DNA of 57,211 bases from Pseudomonadota bacterium (GTDB lineage Bacteria; Bdellovibrionota; UBA2428). The notes beneath the pieces were generated by a model that was given only the letters and a program-made list of their open reading frames with translations, ran no database searches and had not been told where the DNA came from. The stretch covers positions 1-57,211 of the forward strand of contig JAGNHS010000013.1 of assembly GCA_018001635.1 (NCBI GenBank), in the 5' to 3' direction. Shown here piece by piece: positions 42,878 through 51,452 of this stretch. The translations under genes were made by a program, and so were the position numbers. Each line of letters begins with the position of its first letter. The stretch's first letter is position 1.

Positions 42878-45277
42878 ATGATTGAAAATCGGCATGATAG
42901 AGCGACTTCAGTGCGCACAGCAATAATACTTGCGGCAGGCAATGGTAGCCGCATTCAAGGACTCAGCCAGGAGCGTCCAAAACCTCTTATAAAATTGGGG
43001 GGTCTACTCTTAATTGAAAGAGCACTTTTGAATTTAAAAGCTGCTGGAATTGAAAAAGTTCGAGTGGTGGTGGGTTACAAAAAAGAGCAAATCATTGAAG
43101 CTCTTTCTAAAAATGATAATTTTAAAAATCTAAAAATTGAATTTGTAGATTGCCCTAATTTTGAAGAGGGAAATGGTGCCTCTTTAGCGGCTGGCGTGGG
43201 GTCTATGAATGAAGCTTTTTTGTTGACCATGTCCGATCATGTGATGTCGCCGGCGTTGGTTAAAGACTTTCTAGCTCGTGCGCTTGAACATAGTGATGAC
43301 TGCTGTCTGGCTACCGATCCCCAGGTTGATAAAGTTTTTGATCTCGATGACGCTACAAAAGTGAAATCTAAAAATGGAGTCATCGATGAAATTGGAAAAG
43401 AAATTTCCAACTACGATTGTATCGACACGGGACTTTTTTATTTTTCAGAAAAATCTTGTGAAATCATTAGAGAAGCTTATTCGAAGGGCGCTCATTCAGT
43501 CAGTGGAATCGTTTCTGCCATTAGAAGCCGAGAAGATTTTAAAATTGAACACATTGCAGCCAATGCCTTTTGGCAAGATGTCGACACTCCTGCTATGGCT
43601 CGAGAAGCTGAAAAAAGAATGCTCAATTCGCTGAGAAAACCCACCGATGGTTTTATCAGTAAATATCTCAATCGAAATGTATCTCTTAGACTTTCATTCA
43701 TTTTTGTTAAGTTAGGCATTCATCCTAATGTAGTAACCACTGTCGTTTTTTTAGTGTCTCTTTATGCGGCCTATCTTGCGACTTTGTCGGGCTACACTTC
43801 TGTAGCCTTGGCTGGAATCATTTTTCAAATTTGCTCAATCGTCGATGGTTGTGATGGTGAAATTGCTAGAATGACATTTAAAGGCTCACACTTTGGAGCT
43901 TGGTACGACACTATCACCGATAATATACGCTATGGAATATTTTTTGGAGCCTTAGGCTTTGGTGTTTATCGCAACACTGGAGAAACTATTTATCTTTGGG
44001 CTATAGGATTCTTTATTTTCTCTTTAATTTATATGGTGGCTTCTATGATTCGATATGAGCGCACTATAAAAGCTGCGACTCATTTAGTGGTTACAGCTAA
44101 ATTTGAAAAAGCCGGACGCGAAAATCCAGGCTTTTGGTTGAAACTAGTCATGCCTGTTCGCGGTCTCATTAAGCAAGACGTGAGTGCCTTTATAGTCATG
44201 CTCTTTTGTTTGATGGGCGTGGGCTATTGGATGTTTTGGGCCGCTTGTGTTGCCATCCTTATTATGACTCTCACTGTGATTCGCTCCCTTGAAGATGATG
44301 AGCATAAACATAAAAATTTACGTTGGTTGATTGAAAGTCCCTATTTGATGTTTCTTATCGGTGTGGTGCTTTTTGCCGCTCTTATGAATTCAGTTTCTGT
44401 AGACGATCTTGTAGCTTCGCTCGGAAATATTGGAATGGGTTATCTTTGGATTTTCTTCTTAGCACCACCTATTTGGTTTTTTGCTAACGCTCTTAGCTTG
44501 GCCAACTTGTTAAAGTTTAAAGTTAGGGTTTTTGATCTTTTTTATAATCAAGTAGTCGGTGAGGGTTATAATGCTCTTCTTCCTCTTGCGGGACTTGGGG
44601 GAGAGCCATTTAAAATCAATCATCTTACTCAATGGGTAACTTTGAGTGAAGCCACCAAACGTGTTGTTCAAGATCGTTTATTGCATGTGCTATCAGGTTT
44701 AGTTTGGACTGCAGCTTTGGGAATTTATGTGCTCATTAATTTAACAATCCCTACAGTTTTTAAAGCGCCTTTAATTCTTGTTCTTATGAGCTTTGGTTTC
44801 TTAACGGGACTTTTATTGCTGGCTTCTTTTTCTAAATTGCCTGGATTATTAGTTTCTAAAGCACTCAAAAAATTACGTATTGGAAACAAAACCCAAGATC
44901 TTCGTTTTGAAGCTATCGAATTTATTCCTTCTATTATTTATAAAATTATTGGAAGAGCCGCTATGGTTATTGAAGTTTACGTATTGTTCCGTGCTTTGGG
45001 ATACTTTCCAAGTTGGGATGAAACTCTCAGTGTCAGTTTCTTTATTTCCGTATCCTCAGTTTTATTTTTCATGATGCCTCAAGGGGTTGGCGTGAATGAA
45101 GTGGGTATTGTGGGAGCTTTTCGATTGGCGGGTCTGATGCAGCCAATGGCTGTTGCTTTTGCTGTGGCTCGACGAATTAGGGTTCTCTTTTGGGCTGTTT
45201 TAGGAATTTTATTATCTTTTGCTGTTTCGCTCTGTCATCGATTGAGTTTGTCGGTCACACGAATTCCGAAAAGTTAA
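42878..45277 (+). CDS. Fused nucleotidyltransferase / CDP-alcohol phosphotransferase / LPG-synthase-TM flippase
   Basis: 799 residues in three modules. Residues about 12-245 are a sugar-nucleotidyltransferase-like domain (IILAAGNGSRIQ...PKPLIKLGG; DHVMSP), as in inositol-phosphate cytidylyltransferases. Residues about 255-470 are a membrane CDP-alcohol phosphotransferase with the motif DGEIAR-x8-G-x3-D-x3-D (about 320-345). Residues about 480-795 match the lysylphosphatidylglycerol-synthase membrane (flippase-like) domain: NQVVGEGYNALLPLAGLGGEPFK and MPQGVGVNEVGIVGAF. The first two modules pair in IPCT-DIPPS enzymes. A route from an activated polyol to an exported phosphodiester lipid is inferred; the actual substrate is unknown. 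Confidence 0.88.
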   Translation: MIENRHDRATSVRTAIILAAGNGSRIQGLSQERPKPLIKLGGLLLIERALLNLKAAGIEKVRVVVGYKKEQIIEALSKNDNFKNLKIEFVDCPNFEEGNGASLAAGVGSMNEAFLLTMSDHVMSPALVKDFLARALEHSDDCCLATDPQVDKVFDLDDATKVKSKNGVIDEIGKEISNYDCIDTGLFYFSEKSCEIIREAYSKGAHSVSGIVSAIRSREDFKIEHIAANAFWQDVDTPAMAREAEKRMLNSLRKPTDGFISKYLNRNVSLRLSFIFVKLGIHPNVVTTVVFLVSLYAAYLATLSGYTSVALAGIIFQICSIVDGCDGEIARMTFKGSHFGAWYDTITDNIRYGIFFGALGFGVYRNTGETIYLWAIGFFIFSLIYMVASMIRYERTIKAATHLVVTAKFEKAGRENPGFWLKLVMPVRGLIKQDVSAFIVMLFCLMGVGYWMFWAACVAILIMTLTVIRSLEDDEHKHKNLRWLIESPYLMFLIGVVLFAALMNSVSVDDLVASLGNIGMGYLWIFFLAPPIWFFANALSLANLLKFKVRVFDLFYNQVVGEGYNALLPLAGLGGEPFKINHLTQWVTLSEATKRVVQDRLLHVLSGLVWTAALGIYVLINLTIPTVFKAPLILVLMSFGFLTGLLLLASFSKLPGLLVSKALKKLRIGNKTQDLRFEAIEFIPSIIYKIIGRAAMVIEVYVLFRALGYFPSWDETLSVSFFISVSSVLFFMMPQGVGVNEVGIVGAFRLAGLMQPMAVAFAVARRIRVLFWAVLGILLSFAVSLCHRLSLSVTRIPKS

Positions 45278-45288
45278 AGAAACTTAAA

Positions 45289-45297
45289 GGGGGGGGG
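45289..45297. repeat. G9 homopolymer at a ribosome-binding site
   Basis: Nine consecutive G lie 2 nt before the start of the DUF3047 gene and 12 bp after the previous stop. The tract probably serves as the Shine-Dalgarno, and its length could vary by slippage. Confidence 0.6.
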
Positions 45298-45299
45298 CG

Positions 45300-46100
45300 A
45301 TGTTAAAAAATAAAAAGCATTTAAGAGTTATTGTTATTTTTGCGTATTTAAATAGTCTCCAGGCTCGTGATTGGTTTTCTTCTAAAAAAGATGTCAAAGC
45401 CCCTCTTCCCACAGAGCTTAATGAAAAAGATAGAAATGATTTAGTATGCGATCATTTAATAGAAGATTTTTCGACATCTGAAGTGGGAGCTTTTCCTAAG
45501 GATTGGCAGCCAAAATATGAAAAGCATTTAAAACCCATTACAGAATCTAAGCTTTGGGTTGTGGAGCGTGATTCTGTTATGAATCAAAATGTTCTAAAGG
45601 GCACTTATGCTACAGAAACGATGACTATTGTAAAAAAAATATCGGATTGGAACTTAGATCTCTATCCTTATTTCGAATGGGATTGGAAGGCCGAAGTCCT
45701 ACCGACAATGGCCAATGAGTTTGATTCCAAAAAAAATGATAGTGCGGCTTCAGTTTATTTGGCCTGGAAATTAGAATATTCATTTATACCAGCTAAAACT
45801 TTACGTTTTGCCTGGAGTACAACTCAAAAAATAAATGCCACTTTAAGAAGAATGCAGGGTTACGATAATATTGTAATTATGGAAAGCGGCAGCGAACACC
45901 TTCATCAGTGGAGACATGTCAGAGTTAATTTAAAGGCGATGATTCCAAATCTTGTAAAATTAAAGGGCAAGGAAAGTGTCCCTTATGCCTTGGCCCTAAC
46001 AACCGATGCCGATCAAACAAAGTCATCGTCTCAAGCTTATTATGCGAATTTTAAAGCTTGCCGATTGAAAGAAAAGCCTGAATCTCAAAAGAGTCTTTAG
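45300..46100 (+). CDS. DUF3047 family exported protein
   Basis: 266 residues. The N-terminus is basic with a hydrophobic run (LRVIVIFAYLNSLQARD), a plausible signal peptide. The DUF3047 pattern is recognisable: FSTSEVGAFPKDWQPKY, then YFEWDWKAEVLPTMANEFDSKKNDSAASVYLAWKLEY and LRFAWSTTQK. Such proteins are probably secreted beta-sandwich domains of unknown function. It lies 22 bp after the fusion gene on the same strand. Its last 50 bp overlap an antisense 77-codon gene downstream of greB. Confidence 0.8.
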   Translation: MLKNKKHLRVIVIFAYLNSLQARDWFSSKKDVKAPLPTELNEKDRNDLVCDHLIEDFSTSEVGAFPKDWQPKYEKHLKPITESKLWVVERDSVMNQNVLKGTYATETMTIVKKISDWNLDLYPYFEWDWKAEVLPTMANEFDSKKNDSAASVYLAWKLEYSFIPAKTLRFAWSTTQKINATLRRMQGYDNIVIMESGSEHLHQWRHVRVNLKAMIPNLVKLKGKESVPYALALTTDADQTKSSSQAYYANFKACRLKEKPESQKSL

Positions 46101-46284
46101 GATCTTGGGACTTTAAAAGTTTAAAAATTCCAAGGATATCAATGCCAAATTGCGGCAATTTGCTAAGAGCTTTTAAGTTGAGAGCCCAAATCACTTCAGC
46201 TTTTATGGGCCCAATCAACTCATTCCCTTTTTGGGTGAGGTTGAGGGGCAGAGGCTTTTTAGTGGCAACACTGAAAAGCCTCAT
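46051..46284 (-). CDS. Small conserved-looking protein coupled to greB
   Basis: 77 residues. Its ATG overlaps the greB stop (ATGA), arguing for co-translation. The sequence (LPLNLTQKGNELIGPIKAEVIWALNLKALSKLPQFGIDILGIFKLLK) is balanced and protein-like rather than compositionally odd. No signal peptide or family recognised. Its last 50 bp lie antisense to the end of the DUF3047 gene, which is unusual in this tightly packed region and lowers confidence slightly. Confidence 0.5.
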   Translation of the reverse strand: MRLFSVATKKPLPLNLTQKGNELIGPIKAEVIWALNLKALSKLPQFGIDILGIFKLLKSQDPKDSFEIQAFLSIGKL

Positions 46285-46760
46285 TTTTTTTCAGCATAAA
46301 AGATTCTAGTGATGATGAGTTCTTGATTGCCTTTGGGTCTTAAATAAATGATTTCATCTCCCACTTTTTTTCCAAGTAAAGCGCGGCCCAGTGGAGAATT
46401 ATAAGTGACTAAACCCTCTCTTTCATTGAGCTCATCAGGACCAATAATTTTATAGGTGTGAAGCTCTCCTTCGTTATCTTCTACTTCAACGCTTAGACCG
46501 AAAGCCACTTTATCGAGTGTCAGTTTTGATCCGTCTATGACTTCACACGAAGATAAACGATTTTGTAAAAAGCGAACTCTTTTATCAATTTCTCTGAGTC
46601 TTCGTTTTCCATAAATGTATTCTGCGTTTTCTGAACGATCGCCCATGGCCGCAGCTGCACTGACAGAGGCTACAATTTTGGGTCGTTCTTCTTTGAGCAG
46701 TGTGTTGAGTTCATGGCGCAATCGCTCGAAGCTTTCGGGACTCATGTAGTTGACGATCAT
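46281..46760 (-). CDS. greB: Transcription elongation factor GreB
   Basis: 159 residues. The N-terminal coiled coil has SAAAAMGDRSENAEYIYGKRRLREIDKRVRFLQNRL; GDRSENAEYIYGKRRLREID is the GreB signature, with the acidic tip residues. The C-terminal FKBP-like domain follows, with NSPLGRALLGKKVGDEIIYLRP. GreB rescues backtracked RNA polymerase by stimulating transcript cleavage. No Shine-Dalgarno precedes the ATG; TTGATT-16-TATAGC lies 7 nt upstream, the leaderless pattern. Divergent from a secreted protein gene 23 bp away. Confidence 0.93.
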   Translation of the reverse strand: MIVNYMSPESFERLRHELNTLLKEERPKIVASVSAAAAMGDRSENAEYIYGKRRLREIDKRVRFLQNRLSSCEVIDGSKLTLDKVAFGLSVEVEDNEGELHTYKIIGPDELNEREGLVTYNSPLGRALLGKKVGDEIIYLRPKGNQELIITRIFYAEKK

Positions 46761-46767
46761 AGGACTT

Positions 46768-46795
46768 GCTATACATTGTTATTATGAGAAATCAA
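46768..46795 (-). promoter_or_regulatory. Putative greB promoter, leaderless spacing
   Basis: On the minus strand, TTGATT (46795-46790), 16 bp, TATAGC (46773-46768), then 7 nt to the ATG at 46760. It overlaps the start region of the divergent gene, whose own TATACA box uses the same TATA bases. Confidence 0.4.
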
Positions 46796-47425
46796 AGCAT
46801 CATTTTAAGTTCTCTTTTAATTATTGTTGGAAATTCCTTTGCTGAGAATCCTCCTAAAGAAAAAGTGGGTGCCCCTGATCCTACAGAAAAAGTAGAAGTG
46901 ATTGCTCCTCCTACCGGTGCTTTAATGCTGAAGCCTGAGCCCGCACTTTTAGAGGTGGGTTGCGCTGAACGAACAAAACTTGCGGGACTGGTTAAAGTTT
47001 ATAAAGTTTGTTCAAGAAGTCCAGACGGCCAGCTTAAGGATTGGGAGAAGCGTATTGAAACACGGAGTGCGCCTTTTATGATTTCTTTGGACTTCACTTA
47101 TAATGTGGGAGGTAAAAGAGCTTCGGATTCTTTTAATGAAGCTTTAGTCAAAGCTCCTCTTCTTCAAGCTGAAGCAGCAAAAACTGAACAGCTTAGTTTT
47201 TTGAGTTATGTCACAGCACTCAATATAAAAAAGAAAACTCGAATGGAATTGCATTTTGCGTCTAGCAAAACCGATGTCCCTTTGGTCGAAATTATGTTTT
47301 TTGAGGGTGATGAAGAAGCTAAAAAGTTTTCGGTGAATGATGTAAGTTTTGCAAAAAATCTTGCGGGAATTTGGCTAGGTCAACATACAGTTGATGAAAA
47401 AATTCGCGCCGCTTTAAGCAAGTAG
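46784..47425 (+). CDS. Exported protein of unknown function
   Basis: About 213 residues from ATG 46784, which gives a clean signal peptide (NQSIILSSLLIIVGNSFAE); ATG 46766 would add six. The mature part begins with a Pro/Glu/Lys-rich linker and then a domain with CAERTKLAGLVKVYKVCSRS (two Cys) and strands ISLDFTYNVGG and RMELHFASSKTDV. No family recognised. It is divergent from greB and converges on the ABC exporter, overlapping its stop by 12 bp. Confidence 0.65.
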   Translation: MRNQSIILSSLLIIVGNSFAENPPKEKVGAPDPTEKVEVIAPPTGALMLKPEPALLEVGCAERTKLAGLVKVYKVCSRSPDGQLKDWEKRIETRSAPFMISLDFTYNVGGKRASDSFNEALVKAPLLQAEAAKTEQLSFLSYVTALNIKKKTRMELHFASSKTDVPLVEIMFFEGDEEAKKFSVNDVSFAKNLAGIWLGQHTVDEKIRAALSK

Positions 47426-49117
47426 AGGCTTTAAGGATTCGGGACGCTCAATCCAAGAGGATTGGCCTTTGTTGATTTCTAAAAATCGATTACAGAAATT
47501 CAAAGTGTGAATTCTGTGTGCAATGCATAGGCATGTTTTATCTTTTGCAAATTTTAAAAATGAATCAAAAAATAATTTTTCACTTTCAGGGTCTAAGGAT
47601 GAAGTGGGCTCATCGAGAACTATGATTTTTGGATTGCGAGTGTAAATTCTGCACAGAGAGAGCCATTGTTTTTCACCATGACTGAGGAGTTCGCCATTCC
47701 AAGGAAGATTATCATCTAGTTGAAGTGAATGGCGTTTGAGTACACTGCTAAATCCTGTGTGATCACAAATAGATTGTATATCTTCTATACTAAGTTCAGA
47801 TCCCATCGCTATGTTTTCAGCAACACTTCCTCGAAACAATTGGATGTCTTGAGTGACAATGCCTACAGAGCTTCTGAGCTCTGTGATTTCGTATTCATCA
47901 ATAGGTCGGTCATCGATTAAAATTTCGCCTTCTTGAAAAGGATAGAGGCGGGCTAATAATGACACCAATGAAGTTTTTCCGCTGCCAGTTCTTCCGAGTA
48001 TTCCAATCTTTTCTCCAGATTTTATGGATAGATTGAGCTTCTTTAATACCCAGGAACTATTGGCATCATATTTCATGGATAGATTTTTTATCTCGATGTG
48101 GCCATTTTGAATTTTGGCTTGAGAACTCTTATTGTTGATTTCTTCTTTTTCCTCGAGGAGTTCTTGGACTCTCTCCATATTGGTGAGGGCGGTTTGCACT
48201 TGATGAATTTCTTGCGATATCACCATGAGTGGACGATAGAATCTTTCACTATATCTGAGAAAGGTGATGAAAAGACCAAGGCTTAGTGTTCCCAGTATAA
48301 CTTGATGGGATCCCCAAAAAACTAGAGTGAGTAGGGGCATCATCGATAAAAATGAAATGAGGGGTCGAGCGCGAGAGTTGATGATGTTCACTTGGAGTGC
48401 TGCTTCAAGAAAATGTTTCACTTCTTTACGAAAATAATTATGTGACCAACTTTCTAATCCGAGAGAACGAACCACTGGAATTCCGCTGAGAAATTCTGCC
48501 AGTCTAGAGTTCACTCGAGCGTTTCGTCTTAAGTATTCATGGTTCCATTTCCGAAGAGGTTTGCTAAAAAGTAGAGTGACAAGGCAAGCAGGAACAACGG
48601 ATAGCAACATGAGTCCGCCTAACTTCCAATGGGTCAGAAGCATGCTGAGGCAAACTAGAGTCATGGAAAGGGTGGCGTTGACTATTCGTGGTAGCGAACC
48701 TGTAAAAAAACTTTCAATATTGTCGACATCGTGGATAATTCTGACGTGAATTCTTCCCATTGGGGTGCTGTCGAAAAAACTCATAGGTAATTTTGATAGT
48801 TTTCTAAAGAGCACTTCTCGAATTCGAAAAAGTGTCTGTAAACCTGAGCTGGCTAAAAGCTTTTTACCAAAATAAAACAAAAGTAAATAAGTAGATTCGA
48901 GAAAGCAGACAATGCTTGCAAATTCTATTGTAGCCGATAAATTTTTGGGTCTCAGTCCCTTTTCAACGAGTAATGAAAGTGTGAAGGCTGAGGTGAGTGT
49001 GGCACCATTGGCAAGTATAAATAATAGGAGTCCTAAAATTAAAGAAGCTTTATCTTTCTCGGCAAATTTAAGAAGATTTTTTAGTATAGACCAGTAACTC
49101 ATCTTTCTCGTTTTCAT
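47414..49117 (-). CDS. ABC exporter half-transporter, subunit with degenerate signature motif
   Basis: 567 residues from ATG 49117, whose ATGA overlaps the partner's stop; the longer reading to 49180 runs into the partner gene. Six membrane helices form an ABC type-I exporter domain (about 20-300). In the nucleotide-binding domain Walker A is GILGRTGSGKTS and Walker B is IIVLDEPTSSLD with the catalytic Glu, but the signature reads LSHGEKQW instead of LSGGQ. With the adjacent partner it fits a heterodimer with one weak ATP site (as in TM287/288 and LmrCD). The substrate is unknown: lipid, peptide or drug. Confidence 0.9.
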   Translation of the reverse strand: MKTRKMSYWSILKNLLKFAEKDKASLILGLLLFILANGATLTSAFTLSLLVEKGLRPKNLSATIEFASIVCFLESTYLLLFYFGKKLLASSGLQTLFRIREVLFRKLSKLPMSFFDSTPMGRIHVRIIHDVDNIESFFTGSLPRIVNATLSMTLVCLSMLLTHWKLGGLMLLSVVPACLVTLLFSKPLRKWNHEYLRRNARVNSRLAEFLSGIPVVRSLGLESWSHNYFRKEVKHFLEAALQVNIINSRARPLISFLSMMPLLTLVFWGSHQVILGTLSLGLFITFLRYSERFYRPLMVISQEIHQVQTALTNMERVQELLEEKEEINNKSSQAKIQNGHIEIKNLSMKYDANSSWVLKKLNLSIKSGEKIGILGRTGSGKTSLVSLLARLYPFQEGEILIDDRPIDEYEITELRSSVGIVTQDIQLFRGSVAENIAMGSELSIEDIQSICDHTGFSSVLKRHSLQLDDNLPWNGELLSHGEKQWLSLCRIYTRNPKIIVLDEPTSSLDPESEKLFFDSFLKFAKDKTCLCIAHRIHTLNFCNRFLEINKGQSSWIERPESLKPLLA

Positions 49118-50835
49118 GAAAGATTCCATTCTATACTTTGATCGCAGAGTTTTAAGGTGCTGCTTCGATGGGCTGTCCAAACTATGCTGGAATTGGGATA
49201 GTATTTTGAGATTCGTGTGAGAATTTTTTCTTCAGTCTTTTGATCGACGGCGCTCATGGTGTCGTCGAAAAGATAGAGATCTGCGGGCTGGATGAGAGAT
49301 CGGGCCAAGGTGATGCGTTGTTTTTGCCCGCCAGACAGATTTTGACCCCATTCAAAAAGTGGCTTGTGGAGAGCCTCATCAAGATTTTTAAAATCTTCAT
49401 CTAAATTGCAGATGTGCAGCACCTTGTAGAGTTCATCGGGATCGATGTTTTTGTCTAAACACAAGTTATCCCAAAGTGTGGTGCTGAAGAGAAAGGGCTT
49501 TTGTGGAACGATCCGAATGGATTCTCGAATTTTATCATGATTTGAATTTCTGATTTCATTTCCTTTGAAGAGTATAGAACCTTGATAGTTTCTATCTAGA
49601 CCAGCGATCAAACTTAAAAGTCGAGATTTTCCACTTCCCACGGGTCCTCGAATGCCTAGCTTTTTCCCGGTCTCAAGGGTGAGGCTAATGTTTCTTCCAT
49701 GGGGGAGCTCAAGGTTTTTTATACTTAAAATGCAATCGTTTTGACGTCTTTCCGTGGCAGATGCTTTTGGGCTCTCGGTTATTTTGTAAATGAGATCTTG
49801 CTCGGTTTGCAGTGTTGAAATGTATCTTTTGAGGCTGCTTGTGGCTTTACGTAAATCAGAAATGCAAGTGCCAATTTCGAGTAAAGGATCTTGTAAAATA
49901 AAAAGTAAACTTTGAAAAGCGACGAAGGACCCAAGGCTGATTTGAGAATTCCAGTAAAATTTGAGACCTAAACTTAAGAAGAAAATATAAGCTAGGAGAG
50001 GGGCGGCGCCAGCCACGGGCACGTAAGCTAATTCCCAATGCAGAGTTTTTTGGCGAGCATTTCTATAGTTGGCCGCATCTTCTGATAATTTTTTTTGCCA
50101 AAAATGAGCTGAAGAAAATAATTTTTCGTGGCGAATATTTCGAAGGTATTGTGCGAGTGTTTCGCTGGTGAGGGAAAGTTTTTCTTGAGCTGTTTCAAAA
50201 TCCTTTCCTTGATTGTCTGAAATCTTTTTTAATTTAGGAATCACAAATAGATAAATGCTCAAGCAAAGGACGGCCATAGTCGGGTGAATTTTAAACATCG
50301 CTATAGAGCCAAAAAGAACTAGAAAAAAAATATCAGTCGCCGTGACAAGGGCAAACCCGAATATAGTTCTAGCGTTGTTCACATCGCCTGCGGCAATGTT
50401 CATCATTTCTCCAGGGTTGAGATCTTCATGGAGTCTTTTCCATGGAAAATAGGTGGCTCTTTCCCAGAGTCGCGCTTTCATGGCCGCGGCTACAACATGT
50501 GTTTGTTGTGCCCAAGTGACTCTCCATAGAATTCTGCAGATATATTGAAGTGCAATAAGAGCTATTAAATATAAAACGTAAATGTTTTTTTCTTGCCGCA
50601 GTTCTAGAGAGTCCATGAAGTGTTTCATCACACTTGGAATTCCGACGTCTGCAAAATCAACGGCAATGATGCTGATAAGCCCGAGGCTGTAAATCCAAGG
50701 ATGCTGTCGCACGTGCCGCCACCAGAGTTGAAGAGCTTTATCCTTCGGGTGGTCGGGGGCGAAAGCCTCAATCTGTTGATGAGAGCTGCCCACACTCTCA
50801 TTTTCGTATGAAATAGCCCTAAGAGCTAGGCGCAT
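49114..50835 (-). CDS. ABC exporter half-transporter, subunit with Asp at the Walker B catalytic position
   Basis: About 573 residues from ATG 50835; a TTG at 50877 would add 14. The membrane domain covers about 40-310. In the nucleotide-binding domain Walker A is GIRGPVGSGKSR and the signature is the canonical LSGGQKQR, but Walker B is LYLFDDTMSAVD, with Asp where the catalytic Glu should be. This complements the partner's broken signature: the two defects fall in the same composite ATP site, as in heterodimeric exporters. The genes are translationally coupled. Confidence 0.9.
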   Translation of the reverse strand: MRLALRAISYENESVGSSHQQIEAFAPDHPKDKALQLWWRHVRQHPWIYSLGLISIIAVDFADVGIPSVMKHFMDSLELRQEKNIYVLYLIALIALQYICRILWRVTWAQQTHVVAAAMKARLWERATYFPWKRLHEDLNPGEMMNIAAGDVNNARTIFGFALVTATDIFFLVLFGSIAMFKIHPTMAVLCLSIYLFVIPKLKKISDNQGKDFETAQEKLSLTSETLAQYLRNIRHEKLFSSAHFWQKKLSEDAANYRNARQKTLHWELAYVPVAGAAPLLAYIFFLSLGLKFYWNSQISLGSFVAFQSLLFILQDPLLEIGTCISDLRKATSSLKRYISTLQTEQDLIYKITESPKASATERRQNDCILSIKNLELPHGRNISLTLETGKKLGIRGPVGSGKSRLLSLIAGLDRNYQGSILFKGNEIRNSNHDKIRESIRIVPQKPFLFSTTLWDNLCLDKNIDPDELYKVLHICNLDEDFKNLDEALHKPLFEWGQNLSGGQKQRITLARSLIQPADLYLFDDTMSAVDQKTEEKILTRISKYYPNSSIVWTAHRSSTLKLCDQSIEWNLS

Positions 50836-50982
50836 CCCATAAGAAACGAGAAAATTTTGAAAGGCCGTGTAAGGCAAATGTGGATATCTTTTTAATGAAA
50901 TATTGCGTTAAGGCTTCGTATTTGCAAAGTAAAAAGCATGCAGTAAGTATGTCTGTAGGGGAATTTTTTAGTGGGAGGGATT

Positions 50983-51435
50983 ATGAGAAAAGTTTCAACA
51001 GCAAAGATAGTTTCTACTTCATCAAGTCAAAAGGCTTCTCTCAGTAAGAAGCAATTGGAGGATTTGCGTAAGAAATTATTAGCTCTACGAGAGGGGATTC
51101 GTGAGAGCATAGAATTCAAAATGCGATTGGCTGTAGATCGCTCTAATGAATGTGAAAGCCTCATCAAGGGGGATGATGCTGAGGTGGCTGAAAAGCAAAG
51201 GTCCAATAATGCGATACTTCAAGAAATCGATATGATGAAGTCGCGTTTGCTTCTTGTTGAAAGAGCGCTCTATAAAATTAAAGTAGGGAGTTACGGATAC
51301 TGTGAAGAGACTGAGGAGATGATCGGCTTTGATCGTCTTTGGGCCGTGCCATGGGCACGCTACTGCGTGAATGTTCAAGAACTTCGCGAAAAGCGCTTGC
51401 GTGAATTTAGAAGTCCTCGAGCCCGCGCTGAGTAG
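50983..51435 (+). CDS. DksA/TraR-family transcription factor
   Basis: About 150 residues from ATG 50983, chosen for GGGAGGGA just upstream; a GTG at 50971 lies within that site. The coiled coil (about 20-95, including LSKKQLEDLRKKLLALREG and VERALYKIKVG) is followed by GSYGYCEETEEMIGFDRLWAVPWARYCVNVQE, the DksA C4-finger region. Only two of the four zinc Cys remain (positions of YGYC and RYC), as in some zinc-independent DksA paralogues. DksA binds RNA polymerase and works with ppGpp. GDDAEVAEK marks the usual acidic coiled-coil tip. Confidence 0.85.
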   Translation: MRKVSTAKIVSTSSSQKASLSKKQLEDLRKKLLALREGIRESIEFKMRLAVDRSNECESLIKGDDAEVAEKQRSNNAILQEIDMMKSRLLLVERALYKIKVGSYGYCEETEEMIGFDRLWAVPWARYCVNVQELREKRLREFRSPRARAE

Positions 51436-51452
51436 TTTTCACAAACTGCGAG

